This document shows, in pieces, positions 36,242 through 45,292 of a DNA stretch of 64,000 nt. Below the pieces are notes generated by a model. It searched no databases. It was not told the origin of the DNA and saw nothing but the letters and a program-made list of their open reading frames with translations. Within the stretch, counting starts at the first letter, position 1, and every line of letters starts with the position of its first letter. Source of the stretch: Kribbella sp. ALI-6-A (GTDB lineage: Bacteria; Actinomycetota; Actinomycetes; Propionibacteriales; Kribbellaceae); the NCBI RefSeq assembly GCF_001984195.1, contig NZ_MTQN01000008.1, positions 434,001 through 498,000 of the forward strand. Reading direction: 5' to 3'. Both the position numbers and the translations under genes were made by a program.

Positions 36242-37518
36242 CGCTTCACTTCCCAGGGTTTGAAGGCGGCGGCCGCGACGGTGACCAGCAACAACGCGAC
36301 GGTGGTGGCGATCAGCGCCGGGCGAAGGTCCCACACCGTCCACACGAGACCGACCAGTACTGCGGACACCATCCGCGCCAGTGCCTGACCGGTCTGGAGC
36401 AACGCGAGACCGGTCGCCCGCAGATGCTCGGGCAACAGGGGACCCGCGGTGGCGGGCAGTACGCCGTCGGTCGCCGCGTAGAAGCAGCCGTGCAGGGCGA
36501 GCGCGACGACCGCGATCCAGTTGCTGGTCGCCGGTCCGCAGATCAGGAGCAGCGCGATTACCAGGGCGGCGTGCCCGGCGAGGAAGACCTTCCAGCGTCC
36601 GACCCGGTCGGCCAGCCGGCCGAGCGGTACGGCGAGGATCAGGAAGCTTCCGGTCGTACCGAGTGCCAGCAGGGGGAACCACGTGCTCTCGATCTCCCAC
36701 CGGCGCTGCAGGGCCAGATAGACGAACGAGTCGGTGATCGTCACCAGCCCGAGCGCCGCGGCCCAGCCACAGCACCGCCGGAACGACGGAATCGTCAGCA
36801 GGCCGATCATCGTCCGCAGCGGCACGGGCTCGCGGGCTTCGCCCGCCTCGCCCGCGGACAGGGAAGGAGCTGAGGCCGCACCGGGCCGAAGGTCCTTCAC
36901 CAGCAGGACCAGCAGCAGGACACCACACCCCGCGATGCAGAAGCTCGCGACGAAGACCGCGCCGTAGTCGCCGAGACTCGCCCACAGCACGCCGACCGCG
37001 ACCAGCGGGCCGAGGAAAGCGCCGAAGGTGTCCAGTGCGCGATGAACCCCGAAGGACCTGCCGAGCGTCTCGGGTTCGCTGCTCAACGAGATCAGCGCGT
37101 CGCGGGGCGCCGTCCGGATGCCCTTGCCGGCCCGGTCGACGGCGAGCACCGCGCCGATCGCCGCGACCGAGGAGCCGGCCGCGAGCAGGCCGAGCTTGCA
37201 GATCGCGGACAGGCCGTAGCCGATGCCGGCGACGGCCTTCAGACGCCGCCAGCGATCGGCGGCGTGCCCGCCGACGAGCCGGAGCAGCGCCGTCGAACCG
37301 GCGTACAGGCCGTCGAGCAGGCCGAACTGGAGGGGGTTCAGGCCGAGGCCCAGCACGAGGTAGAGCGGCAGGATCGCGGTCACCATCTCGGCGGAGATGT
37401 CGGTGACCAGGCTGACCACTCCCAGCGCCAGGACGTTCCCGGGCACGCGGTGCCACCGCGGGGTGCCGCCGACCCGGCGCGTGGCCTGGTCGGCGGCCCG
37501 GCTGTTCGCCAGATACAT
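36238..37518 (-). CDS. MFS transporter
   Basis: A 426-aa, 12-helix transporter. The MFS loop 2-3 motif appears as GGHAADRWRRLK and the loop 8-9 copy as LGRLADRVGRWK. The sequence ITSFVTD-like LGVVSLVTDISAEMV, plus AGKGIRTAPRDALIS, resembles the DHA-type MFS branch annotated near phosphatase or cell-wall genes. It starts 12 nt after the phosphoesterase stop and overlaps the beta-propeller gene, so the three genes form one operon. Substrate unknown. Confidence 0.88.
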   Translation of the reverse strand: MYLANSRAADQATRRVGGTPRWHRVPGNVLALGVVSLVTDISAEMVTAILPLYLVLGLGLNPLQFGLLDGLYAGSTALLRLVGGHAADRWRRLKAVAGIGYGLSAICKLGLLAAGSSVAAIGAVLAVDRAGKGIRTAPRDALISLSSEPETLGRSFGVHRALDTFGAFLGPLVAVGVLWASLGDYGAVFVASFCIAGCGVLLLVLLVKDLRPGAASAPSLSAGEAGEAREPVPLRTMIGLLTIPSFRRCCGWAAALGLVTITDSFVYLALQRRWEIESTWFPLLALGTTGSFLILAVPLGRLADRVGRWKVFLAGHAALVIALLLICGPATSNWIAVVALALHGCFYAATDGVLPATAGPLLPEHLRATGLALLQTGQALARMVSAVLVGLVWTVWDLRPALIATTVALLLVTVAAAAFKPWEVKR

Positions 37519-37530
37519 CAGCGGTCCCCG

Positions 37531-39120
37531 TCAGTGGCAGGTGTAGGTGGGGCTGCTGTCGAGCACCTTGCTGTCCAGCCCGATCAGCTGGGTGGAGAAG
37601 GTGTTGTCGGTCATCGAGAGTTTCAGGGCGCCGTACGTCGAGAGGATCTTGGCCGTCGCCGGGTGCGCGGCGTGGACGTCGTACAGCGGGGCGCCGCCCA
37701 TGCCGCCGATGATCTGGACCGGGCCGGCCGGGTCGACCTGGCCGTTGACGTTCTGCGGCAGGAACCGCTCGTAGTGGTGGTCGTGGCCGTTCAGCACCAG
37801 GTCGACCTTCGCGCCGACCAGCGTCTGCCACAGCTGGATGCTGTCCGGGTTGTCGCCGTGGTCGCCGGAGCTGAAGCGCGGGTGGTGGTAGTAGGCCGCG
37901 ATACAGCCCTTGGTGTTGCGGGCCAGGTCCTGCTTGAGCCAGGTCAGCTGGGCCGGCTCGGCCATGCCCTCACCGGTGACGAAGTCGTTGGAGTCCAGGG
38001 CGATGAAGTGCCAGTTGCCCTTGTCCCAGCTGTAGTACTGCTTGCCCTGCGGCGTCGCGATCGAGCCGAAATACGCGCGGTAGCCGGCGAACGGGGTGTC
38101 GTCGTAGGACTCGTGGTTGCCGGGGATCGGCTTGGTGATCGCCTTGAACTTGCCCCACGACTTGTCGTAGTAGTTGCGGAAGTCCGACAGGTGGGCGTCG
38201 TCGTACTGGTTGTCGCCCATCGTGATCACGTTCGCCGGGCTCATCGCCTGGATCAGGCGGGCGGTCTTCGGGTGCACGCAGCTGGAGTCGGACTCGGTGC
38301 ACCGGTCGGCGATGTCACCGGCCGCGCCGAGCACGAAGGCACCGGTGCCGCCGGAGCCTGTCTGCACGGTGATGGCCTGGCTCGGGCCCGACAGGTTTCC
38401 GGCCAGATCACGGGCGCGGACGGCGTACTGGTACGTCGTACTGGCGGTGAGGCCGGTGTCGTTGTACTGCGTGGATTCGGTCGAGGCGACGACAATGCCG
38501 TTGCGCAGTACGTCGTACGAGCCGACGCCGACGTTGTCCGTCGAGGCGGTCCACTGGAGTGCGGCCGACGTCGCGGTGACGGCGCTGCTCTGCAGACCGG
38601 TCGGGACGCTCGGTGGCTGGGTGTCACCGCTGGAGTCGGCCGTGCCGTAGACCTCCAGCTCCCACAGCGAGTACCCGTACGGCGTTCCGCGCTGCGTGCC
38701 GACCAGCCGGACATAGCGGCCGTGCGCTGTCAGGCCGCTCAGGTCGTCGACGGCGCCGTTGCCGTCAGCAACTTCCTTGACGGTGCGGAAGTCGGTGCCG
38801 TTGCCGGACACCTCGATCCGGTAGACCTTGGCGTAGGCGGCCTCCCAGTTGAGCTTGACCCGGCGGATCGTGGCCGGCTGGCCGAGATCGACCCGGATCC
38901 ACTGTGGGTCAACGCCTTCGGTGCTGGCCCAGCGGGTCGTCGTACTGCCGTCGACGGCCTGTCTCGCGGGCAGCGTGTCGTCTTCGATGCTGGAGGCAAG
39001 GGCTGGTTGCCGTGCCGAGAGCAGGACATCGGCGGAGGTGCGTGCCGTGGCCTGCGAGCCGCCGAGCGCGACCAGAAGGGGGACGGGAAGGAGGACGGCA
39101 AGGACCGTGCGCAAAGTCAT
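37531..39120 (-). CDS. Secreted metallophosphoesterase with F5/8C and fibronectin III domains
   Basis: A 529-aa exported enzyme. Signal peptide residues 1-27 (LAVLLPVPLLVALGGSQATA). A discoidin/F5/8 type C (CBM32-like) domain lies at about 30-160 and an FN3 domain at about 168-255. The metallophosphoesterase domain fills the rest: AAGDIAD, MGDNQY, GNHESY, YYHHP and GHDHHYER supply the metal ligands. It probably hydrolyses phosphate esters at the cell surface or on glycans. It is the promoter-proximal gene of the operon with the MFS and beta-propeller genes. Confidence 0.93.
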   Translation of the reverse strand: MTLRTVLAVLLPVPLLVALGGSQATARTSADVLLSARQPALASSIEDDTLPARQAVDGSTTTRWASTEGVDPQWIRVDLGQPATIRRVKLNWEAAYAKVYRIEVSGNGTDFRTVKEVADGNGAVDDLSGLTAHGRYVRLVGTQRGTPYGYSLWELEVYGTADSSGDTQPPSVPTGLQSSAVTATSAALQWTASTDNVGVGSYDVLRNGIVVASTESTQYNDTGLTASTTYQYAVRARDLAGNLSGPSQAITVQTGSGGTGAFVLGAAGDIADRCTESDSSCVHPKTARLIQAMSPANVITMGDNQYDDAHLSDFRNYYDKSWGKFKAITKPIPGNHESYDDTPFAGYRAYFGSIATPQGKQYYSWDKGNWHFIALDSNDFVTGEGMAEPAQLTWLKQDLARNTKGCIAAYYHHPRFSSGDHGDNPDSIQLWQTLVGAKVDLVLNGHDHHYERFLPQNVNGQVDPAGPVQIIGGMGGAPLYDVHAAHPATAKILSTYGALKLSMTDNTFSTQLIGLDSKVLDSSPTYTCH

Positions 39121-39152
39121 GAGGACTCCTAGGGGCGATCGGAGCTAACTAA

Positions 39153-39167
39153 TAGGAAACTTACCTA
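39153..39167 (-). promoter_or_regulatory. AT-rich inverted repeat upstream of the phosphoesterase operon
   Basis: TAGGAAA-C-TTACCTA (39153-39167), 7-1-7 with one mismatch, within an AT-rich patch (about 39145-39178) unusual for this genome. It lies 33 bp before the phosphoesterase ATG. A repressor site or promoter is likely. Confidence 0.5.
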
Positions 39168-39279
39168 ACAATTAATCTCCGGTCCAGAGGTCGCGGCCCA
39201 TTGACGCGACGGTGGCCTGCGCTCACGCTCGAAGCAGCGGTTGGGGCGGCCGTGCAATCCGTTGTGGGGGTGGGAAATC

Positions 39280-40248
39280 GTGGCACGTGAGGTGATGCGG
39301 CCGCCGGCCGGTCCGGTGCCGGCAGCGGTGACCAAGGACCTGAACCGGTTAGGAGCTGCGCTGGACGAGCAGCTTCCGGCGAAGGTGGACGACAACCTGC
39401 TGATCGGGACCTGGAACATCCGGGGATTCGGCGGGCTGACGCCGAAGTGGCAGTCGGGCCCGAACGACCAGCCCAAGCGGGACTGGCACGCGCTGGCCTG
39501 TCTCGCGGCCGTGGTCGAGCGGTTCGACGTGACGGCGATCCAGGAGAGCAAGCGCGACACGACGGCGCTGATGGCGCTGCTGCACCGGCTCGGCGAGCGC
39601 TACCGGGTGATCGTGTCGGACGCGACCGAAGGGGCCCCGGGCAACGCCGAGCGGCTGGCCTATGTCTACGACTCCGAGCGCGTGCAGCCGTCCGGCCTGG
39701 TCGGCGAGATCGTGCTGCCGGCCGCCGCGGACCACGAGGTCGAGCAGTTCGCGCGGACGCCGTACGCCGCGGCCTTCGTGCGCGGCGGGACCGACTTCAT
39801 CCTCACCACGGTGCACGTGCTGTGGGGCAAGGGCCCGAAGGACCGCCTCGGCGAGGTCCAGGCCTTCGCCGACTGGATGCGCAAGTGGGCCGATCGCCCG
39901 AAGGACTGGAACCACAACCTGCTGGTGCTCGGCGACTTCAACCTCGACCGGATCGACGATCCGCTGTACGCCGCCTTCGTCTCCACGGGACTGTGGCCAC
40001 CACCGGACCTCGGTCTCGTGCCGCGGACGATCTTCGACAACGACAAGGACCATCACTACTACGACCAGATCGCCTGGTTCAACGACCCCACCGACCCGGA
40101 CCTGCCGCCGATGCTGAACGGCCTGACCTTCACCAACCGCTGCGGCAGCCTGGACTTCGTCCCGCTGGTGCTCGACGGACTGACCAAGTCCCAGCTGTCG
40201 TTCCGGATCTCCGACCACTACCCGTTGTGGGTGGAGTTCACCGTCTGA
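39280..40248 (+). CDS. Endonuclease/exonuclease/phosphatase (EEP) family protein
   Basis: A 322-aa EEP-fold hydrolase without signal peptide. Motifs: LLIGTWNIRGFGG (Asn), VTAIQESKRDT (metal Glu), HVLWGKGP (His), VLGDFNLDRI (D-x-N catalytic pair) and FRISDHYPLWVEF (SDH). Members cut nucleic acids, nucleotides or phosphoinositides. The stop TGA overlaps the ATG of the cyclase-STAND gene by one base, so the two are translated as a unit. The GTG at 39280 is the probable start; the region before it is not conserved-looking. Confidence 0.85.
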   Translation: MAREVMRPPAGPVPAAVTKDLNRLGAALDEQLPAKVDDNLLIGTWNIRGFGGLTPKWQSGPNDQPKRDWHALACLAAVVERFDVTAIQESKRDTTALMALLHRLGERYRVIVSDATEGAPGNAERLAYVYDSERVQPSGLVGEIVLPAAADHEVEQFARTPYAAAFVRGGTDFILTTVHVLWGKGPKDRLGEVQAFADWMRKWADRPKDWNHNLLVLGDFNLDRIDDPLYAAFVSTGLWPPPDLGLVPRTIFDNDKDHHYYDQIAWFNDPTDPDLPPMLNGLTFTNRCGSLDFVPLVLDGLTKSQLSFRISDHYPLWVEFTV

Positions 40249-42785
40249 TGAGCCCGCCGGTTTCGATGCTGTTCACCGACATCGAGGGGTCGACGGTCCT
40301 GCTGCGGCGCCTCGGGGACAGTTACCTGGACGCGCTCGAAGGGCATCGCCGGATCCTTCGCGCCGTGTGGCACAGGTACGGCGGGGCCGAGCAGGGCACC
40401 GAAGGGGACAGCTTTTTCGTGGTGTTCGCGAGCGCGGCCGAAGCGGTCCGGGCGGTGGTCGACGCCCAACGTGGGCTGGCAGGACACCAATGGCCCGGGG
40501 GCGAGCGGCTGAGAGTGCGGATGGGGATCCACACCGGTACGCCGGGGATCTCGGACGGTGACTACTGGGGGATGGATGTTCACCGGGCCGCCCGGGTCGC
40601 GGCGGCGGCGCACGGTGGTCAGGTGATCGTCTCGGCGACCACGGGGGACGCGGTCAGGCACGATCTGCCCGACGGCGCCGCGTTGCGTGACCTCGGCACG
40701 CACCATCTCAAGGACATCCCCGAGCCCGAACGGTTGTTCCAGCTCACCGTCGTGGGCCTCGACGCGGAGTTCCCGCCGCCGCGAACGGTCGGCACGGCGA
40801 CGAGCCTGCCGGTTCCCTCGACTCCCTTGCTGGGCCGCGACGGCGATCTGGCCCGGCTGGACGAACTGATCGGCCGGCCCGACGTACGGCTGGTGAGTCT
40901 TGTCGGCCCCGGCGGGGCGGGCAAGACCCGGCTGGCGATCTCGGCCGCGGCCGCGGCGATCAACCGGTTCCCGGGTGGCGCCTACTTCGTGCCGCTGGCG
41001 GAGGCCGAGTCGGACGAGGTGATGTGGTCCTCGATCGCCGAGGTCCTGGACGTACCGCCACGAGAACACCCGCCGGCGCGGCTCACGTCGTACCTGGCCC
41101 AACGCACGCTGCTGCTGGTGCTCGACAACCTGGAGCAGGTCGACGGGGCGGACCGGGTGGTCGCCGGGATTCTCGACCGGGCGCCGCAGGTCACCATCGT
41201 TGCCACGTCACGGCGACCGCTCGGGCTGACAGCAGAGCAGCAGCACCTGGTGAGGCCGCTGGACACCCACTCCGCCGCCGTCGAGCTCTTCGTCCAGCGC
41301 GCGGTCGCGGTGCACCCCGGCTTCACCGCGACCGGCCCCGACCGCGCCGCGGTCGAAGCGATCTGCCAGCGGCTCGACGGGCTCCCGCTGGCCATCGAGC
41401 TGTGTGCTCCGCGGGTCCGGGTCCTCGGCCTGCAGGAGTTGCTCGACCGCATCGACCGTTCGCTCGACATCGCCTCGACCAGCAGCGCGAGACCCGACCG
41501 GCAGCGCTCCCTGCGCGACACCATCGCCTGGTCCTACGACCTGCTCGATCCCGGGCATCAGCGTCTCTTCCGCCGGCTCGCTGTCTTCTCCGGCGGCGCT
41601 GACCTGGCCGCGATCACCGCGATCGCCGCGGACACCGCCGATCCGCTCGACGCCGTCGCCGAACTGCACGACGCCAACCTGATCACCGTCACCCCGGGCT
41701 CCCCGACCCGGTTCGTGATGCTCCGGACCATCGGCCAGTACGCCGGCGAGAAGCTGGCCGCCACCGAGGAGGCCGACGACCTCTGCGCCGCGCACGCGAC
41801 GTACTACGCCGATCTGGCCACCGAACTGCGCGATCTCCGCGAGTCCAGGCACGGGACTGCCCGCGACCTGGCCGAGGCCGAGCTCGGCAACTTCCGTGCG
41901 GCGTTGTCCTGGGCAACATCGTTCAACAGCGCCGCGAGCCTGCGCCTGTGCGCGGCCCTGAGCTGGCTGTGGGTCATCACCGGGGACATCGCCGAGGGCC
42001 GCCGCTGGCACGAGACGGTGGTCGCCCGCGCCGGTACGAGGCCGTCGGTCGACCTCGCCGCCTGCGTGCGCGGACTGAGCAATCTCCTTCTCGTCCAGGG
42101 CGAACCGGAACGCGCCCTCGCCGAGGCGCTCCGGGCCCGCGAGATGTCGAGTTCCCTGGACGACCGCGCCGGCGTCGTCTGGGCGATGAGCCTGATCGGT
42201 ACGGCGCAACGCCAGCAAGGCGATCTCGAGACCGCACGGCGAACTCTTGCCGAAGGCCTGGAACTCGACCGCCGGCTGGACGGCAACGGCCGCCGCGCCC
42301 GGATCCTCGGCAACCTCGCCGGCGTCGAGCAGGAACTGGGCCACCACGATCGGGCCGAGGCGCTGCTGCGCGAGTCGCTGGCCGTGCTCGAAAGAATCGG
42401 CGACGCCCACGAGACCGCCGTCCAGGGACAGAACCTCGCTTATCTGCTGGCGGTCGCCGGCCGGATCGACGAGGCGAGTATTTTGGGCCGGGACCTGATT
42501 CCCACCGTGCTCGGTCTGGGCAGCCCCAGCTTGACGATGGCCTTCGCGAACACCATGATGACGATCCTCGCGCGGCAAGGTGACGCGGGCATCGCCGGCC
42601 GCCTGTTCGGGGCCGAGGAGGCGATGGGTGAACGCCTGGGCGTGGTGAATCCGTATCTCGCGGAAGAACTTCAAGAGGTCTTGACCCTGGTCGCCGACAT
42701 GATGAGCCCTGAGGAGTGGCAGGCCAACCGCCGCCGCGGTCGCTCCGAGCGGGTGGAAGACCTCCTGGCCGGCCTCGCACGTTAG
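40248..42785 (+). CDS. Class III nucleotide cyclase fused to NB-ARC STAND ATPase and TPR
   Basis: An 845-aa protein. Residues 1-175 are a class III cyclase homology domain: LFTDIEGST with metal Asp11, EGDSFF with Asp54, MGIHTG, and YWGMDVHRAARV. Residues about 195-480 are an NB-ARC-type ATPase: LVGPGGAGKTRLA, LLLVLDNLEQV and TSRRPLGL. The remainder is TPR-like (for example ERALAEALRAREM, ARRTLAEGLELDRRL). No DNA-binding domain is seen. It overlaps the EEP gene, suggesting a joint signalling or defence role. Cyclase specificity is unknown. Confidence 0.88.
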   Translation: MSPPVSMLFTDIEGSTVLLRRLGDSYLDALEGHRRILRAVWHRYGGAEQGTEGDSFFVVFASAAEAVRAVVDAQRGLAGHQWPGGERLRVRMGIHTGTPGISDGDYWGMDVHRAARVAAAAHGGQVIVSATTGDAVRHDLPDGAALRDLGTHHLKDIPEPERLFQLTVVGLDAEFPPPRTVGTATSLPVPSTPLLGRDGDLARLDELIGRPDVRLVSLVGPGGAGKTRLAISAAAAAINRFPGGAYFVPLAEAESDEVMWSSIAEVLDVPPREHPPARLTSYLAQRTLLLVLDNLEQVDGADRVVAGILDRAPQVTIVATSRRPLGLTAEQQHLVRPLDTHSAAVELFVQRAVAVHPGFTATGPDRAAVEAICQRLDGLPLAIELCAPRVRVLGLQELLDRIDRSLDIASTSSARPDRQRSLRDTIAWSYDLLDPGHQRLFRRLAVFSGGADLAAITAIAADTADPLDAVAELHDANLITVTPGSPTRFVMLRTIGQYAGEKLAATEEADDLCAAHATYYADLATELRDLRESRHGTARDLAEAELGNFRAALSWATSFNSAASLRLCAALSWLWVITGDIAEGRRWHETVVARAGTRPSVDLAACVRGLSNLLLVQGEPERALAEALRAREMSSSLDDRAGVVWAMSLIGTAQRQQGDLETARRTLAEGLELDRRLDGNGRRARILGNLAGVEQELGHHDRAEALLRESLAVLERIGDAHETAVQGQNLAYLLAVAGRIDEASILGRDLIPTVLGLGSPSLTMAFANTMMTILARQGDAGIAGRLFGAEEAMGERLGVVNPYLAEELQEVLTLVADMMSPEEWQANRRRGRSERVEDLLAGLAR

Positions 42786-42869
42786 GTCCGAGCGGGCCGG
42801 GGGCAATGAAGGTGTACGACCTGGGCCGGCCAAGAAGGCCGGCTGTGGATCAACTATCGGAGTGCCGTC

Positions 42870-43280
42870 ATGCATTGGTACCTGGATGTTCTCAAGAAGT
42901 ACGTCGTGTTCAGCGGCCGGGCCCGCCGCAAGGAGTTCTGGATGTTCACGTTGTTCAACGTGATCATCTCGATCGTCCTGACGGTGATCGACCGTCTGAT
43001 CGGCACCGACAGCTCGGGCGCGGGCCTGCTGAGCGGGATCTACACGCTGCTCGTTCTGCTGCCGAGCCTCGCCGTCACCGTGCGGCGGCTGCACGACACC
43101 GACCGCAGCGGCTGGTGGATCCTGATCGGCCTGATCCCGCTGATCGGCGCGATCGTGCTGCTGGTCTTCGAGGTCCAGGAGGGAACCGCGGGTGACAACA
43201 GCCACGGCCCGGACCCGAAGGCGCAGGAGCGGTTCGGCGCGGCCGCGGGCAGCCCGGAGCCGGGTTACCCGACCGTCTGA
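42870..43280 (+). CDS. DUF805 membrane protein
   Basis: A 136-aa inner-membrane protein of DUF805. The diagnostic start is YVVFSGRARRKEFWMFTLFN, and VRRLHDTDRSGWWIL is the second family block. Three helices. Function unknown; often stress-associated. A small GCCGGCC hairpin (42825-42843) lies in its leader. It ends before a strong bidirectional terminator. Confidence 0.92.
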   Translation: MHWYLDVLKKYVVFSGRARRKEFWMFTLFNVIISIVLTVIDRLIGTDSSGAGLLSGIYTLLVLLPSLAVTVRRLHDTDRSGWWILIGLIPLIGAIVLLVFEVQEGTAGDNSHGPDPKAQERFGAAAGSPEPGYPTV

Positions 43281-43297
43281 GTCGCTGAGAACAACAA

Positions 43298-43332
43298 CTG
43301 AGCCCGCGCGCCGATCCGGCGCGCGGGCTCAG
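43298..43332. terminator. Bidirectional terminator between DUF805 and SDR genes
   Basis: Perfect 15-bp inverted repeat, arms 43298-43312 and 43318-43332, 5-nt loop GATCC. Confidence 0.85.
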
Positions 43333-43345
43333 TGCTGTTCGGCAC

Positions 43346-44143
43346 CTAGTTGTCGTCGGGCTTCGGCTCGGCCATCCGGCGATGGACGGCGGCCTTGAGC
43401 TTGTCCGGCAGCACCTTGTTCGCCAGTTCCTGGGCCTTGGTGGTCAGCGACTCGGCGACCGCCCGGTTCTTGCCGGCCAGCATCGCCTCGAAGCCCTGCT
43501 TCGCGACCGCGGCCGGATCGTCCTTCTCGGCCTGGCCGACCGGGGTGTCGTCCATCCCGGCCCGGTGGAAGAAGTTGGTCTCGGTCGGTCCGGGCATCAG
43601 CGAGGTGACCGTGACGGGAGAGTCCCTCAGCTCGTCCTGCAGCGCTTCGGTGAACGACTGCAGGAACGACTTGGTCGCGTTGTAGACCGCCTGGTACGAC
43701 CCGGGCATCGTCGCCGCGATCGACGAGGTGATCAGCACCCGGCCCTCGCCGCGCTGCACCATCCCGGTCAGCACCGACTTGGCGATCGCGACCGTCGACT
43801 TCACGTTCAGGTCGATGATCCTGAGCTCGTCGGCCAGGTCGTTGTCGACGAACGCGCCGCCGAGCCCGGCGCCCGCGTTGAGCGCCGCGGCCGCCAGTGG
43901 CCGGGTGCCGACCACCGTCATCAGGCTCTGCACGCCTTCCGCGGTGGTGAGATCGAGCCGGGTCGCCTCGACTTGGACCGACGCGTCACCCGCCGTGCGC
44001 AGCGACGGCGCGACGGTCTCGATGCCGTCGTCCTCCGCGGTGATGATCAGGTCGTACCCGTGTGTGGCGAACTGTTTGGCCAGTTCCAGCCCGATACCAC
44101 TCGAGGCACCGGTCACCAGGGCCAGCGGTCGGTTCTCGGTCAT
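43346..44143 (-). CDS. Short-chain dehydrogenase/reductase
   Basis: A 265-aa NAD(P)-dependent SDR of classical type: cofactor motif LVTGASSGIGLELAKQF, NAG motif ALNAGAGLG, catalytic Ser in VLITSSIAA and YxxxK in YNATK. The C terminus continues into a charged helix (LPDKLKAAVHRRMAEPKPDD). The ATG at 44143 follows GGAGGAG. Substrate unknown. It is divergent from the YihY gene. Confidence 0.93.
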   Translation of the reverse strand: MTENRPLALVTGASSGIGLELAKQFATHGYDLIITAEDDGIETVAPSLRTAGDASVQVEATRLDLTTAEGVQSLMTVVGTRPLAAAALNAGAGLGGAFVDNDLADELRIIDLNVKSTVAIAKSVLTGMVQRGEGRVLITSSIAATMPGSYQAVYNATKSFLQSFTEALQDELRDSPVTVTSLMPGPTETNFFHRAGMDDTPVGQAEKDDPAAVAKQGFEAMLAGKNRAVAESLTTKAQELANKVLPDKLKAAVHRRMAEPKPDDN

Positions 44144-44279
44144 CAGTCGCTCCTCCAAAATCCCACCCGCGGATCGTTGTCTCGGTCGAGCCCTTTCCCG
44201 GTACCCGGGCCGATTCACTGTTTCCGCCCGGCTGGTGCCCGGGCCGTGAATAGTGGTCCAGGGTGGGTACCGACGCGCG

Positions 44280-45224
44280 ATGAGTGCAGAACGTGGCGTA
44301 CCCGGCGCAGAGGCGGACAAGCCCTCGGAGATTCCCGCCCGCGGGTGGTGGCAGGTCGTTCGGCGGGCCTGGAAGGAGGCGAAGGACGACCAGGTGCCGT
44401 TGCTGGCGGCCGGAGTGGCGTTTTTCGGCTTCCTGGCGTTGTTCCCGGCCGTGGCGGCCGCCGTACTGACGTACGGGCTGGTGGCGGACCCGGCGCAGAT
44501 TCGGCAGCAGGCCGACGAGTTGGGCTCGGCGATGCCGGCGGCCGGGCGGGACCTGTTGCTGCAGCAGATCGACGGGCTGGTGTCGGCTCCGCGCCAGAGC
44601 CTGGGGATCGGGCTGGCGATCGCCGTGGTCGCCGCGCTGTGGAGCGCGTCGGGCGGCGTCGGCAACATGCTCACCGCGGTGAACCTGGCCTACGACGAGG
44701 ACGAGACGCGCGGCTTCGTCCGCCGCAAGGGCCTTGCGCTGCTGCTCACGCTCGGCGCGATCGTGTTCGTGCTGCTCGCGGTCGCGCTGTTCTCGGTCGG
44801 CGCCGCGATCGGGGACGACGTGTCGACGCCGATCCGGATCGCGCTGGCCGTGGGACGGCTGGTGCTCGCGATCGTGCTGATCACGATCGTGCTCGCGGTG
44901 ATCTACCGGGTGGGACCGGACCGGGACGCGCCGAAGATGCGGTGGGTGTCGATCGGCGCCGCCGTGGCCACCGTGATCTGGCTGGTCGCGTCGATCGGCT
45001 TCTCGCTGTACGTCGAGACGTTCGGCAACTACGCGAAGACCTACGGCAGCCTGGCGGCGATCGTCATCCTGATGCTGTGGCTGTGGATCAGCGCCTACGC
45101 CATCCTGCTCGGTGCCGAGATCAACGCCGAGGCCGAGCAGCAGACGGCGAAGGACACCACCAAGGGAGATCCGCAGCCGCTTGGCGAGCGCGGCGCGGTG
45201 AAGGCCGACTCGCTACCGAGCTGA
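44280..45224 (+). CDS. YihY/BrkB family membrane protein
   Basis: A 314-aa, six-helix protein of the YihY (formerly ribonuclease BN) family: LLAAGVAFFGFLALFPAVAA, VAALWSASGGVGNMLTAVN, IGAAVATVIWLVASIGFSLY and YGSLAAIVILMLWLWISAYA. The charged tail is cytoplasmic. Transport or envelope role proposed, none proven. The ATG at 44280 follows a GGGTAC hexamer (44265-44270), but no GTTT-type -35 is correctly spaced. Confidence 0.92.
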   Translation: MSAERGVPGAEADKPSEIPARGWWQVVRRAWKEAKDDQVPLLAAGVAFFGFLALFPAVAAAVLTYGLVADPAQIRQQADELGSAMPAAGRDLLLQQIDGLVSAPRQSLGIGLAIAVVAALWSASGGVGNMLTAVNLAYDEDETRGFVRRKGLALLLTLGAIVFVLLAVALFSVGAAIGDDVSTPIRIALAVGRLVLAIVLITIVLAVIYRVGPDRDAPKMRWVSIGAAVATVIWLVASIGFSLYVETFGNYAKTYGSLAAIVILMLWLWISAYAILLGAEINAEAEQQTAKDTTKGDPQPLGERGAVKADSLPS

Positions 45225-45230
45225 CGCTGT

Positions 45231-45255
45231 GTTTCTTGTCGATCACTCAGGGTAC
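45231..45255 (+). promoter_or_regulatory. SigB-type stress promoter of the PRC-barrel gene
   Basis: GTTT (45231-45234), 15-bp spacer, GGGTAC (45250-45255). This matches the actinomycete SigB/SigF consensus G-N-N-T, 14-16 bp, GGGTAC/T. The ATG at 45293 is 37 nt downstream. A sigma factor of this class is encoded at 16821. Confidence 0.7.
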
Positions 45256-45292
45256 TGACAGGCGAGGGTCGAAGAGAACGGGGTGGACGGCG

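Noticed and set aside
39280-42785. Known CBASS or Pycsar system
   Set aside because: There is no CD-NTase, and the class III cyclase domain is fused to a STAND/TPR protein rather than paired with a recognised Pycsar effector; kept only as a novel-pair hypothesis.
42825-42843. Terminator between the cyclase and DUF805 genes
   Set aside because: The stem is only 7 bp of a self-complementary GC sequence; it may be a leader structure but support is too weak to list separately.
44265-44270. SigB promoter for the YihY gene
   Set aside because: GGGTAC is present but no GTTT-like -35 lies 14-16 bp upstream.
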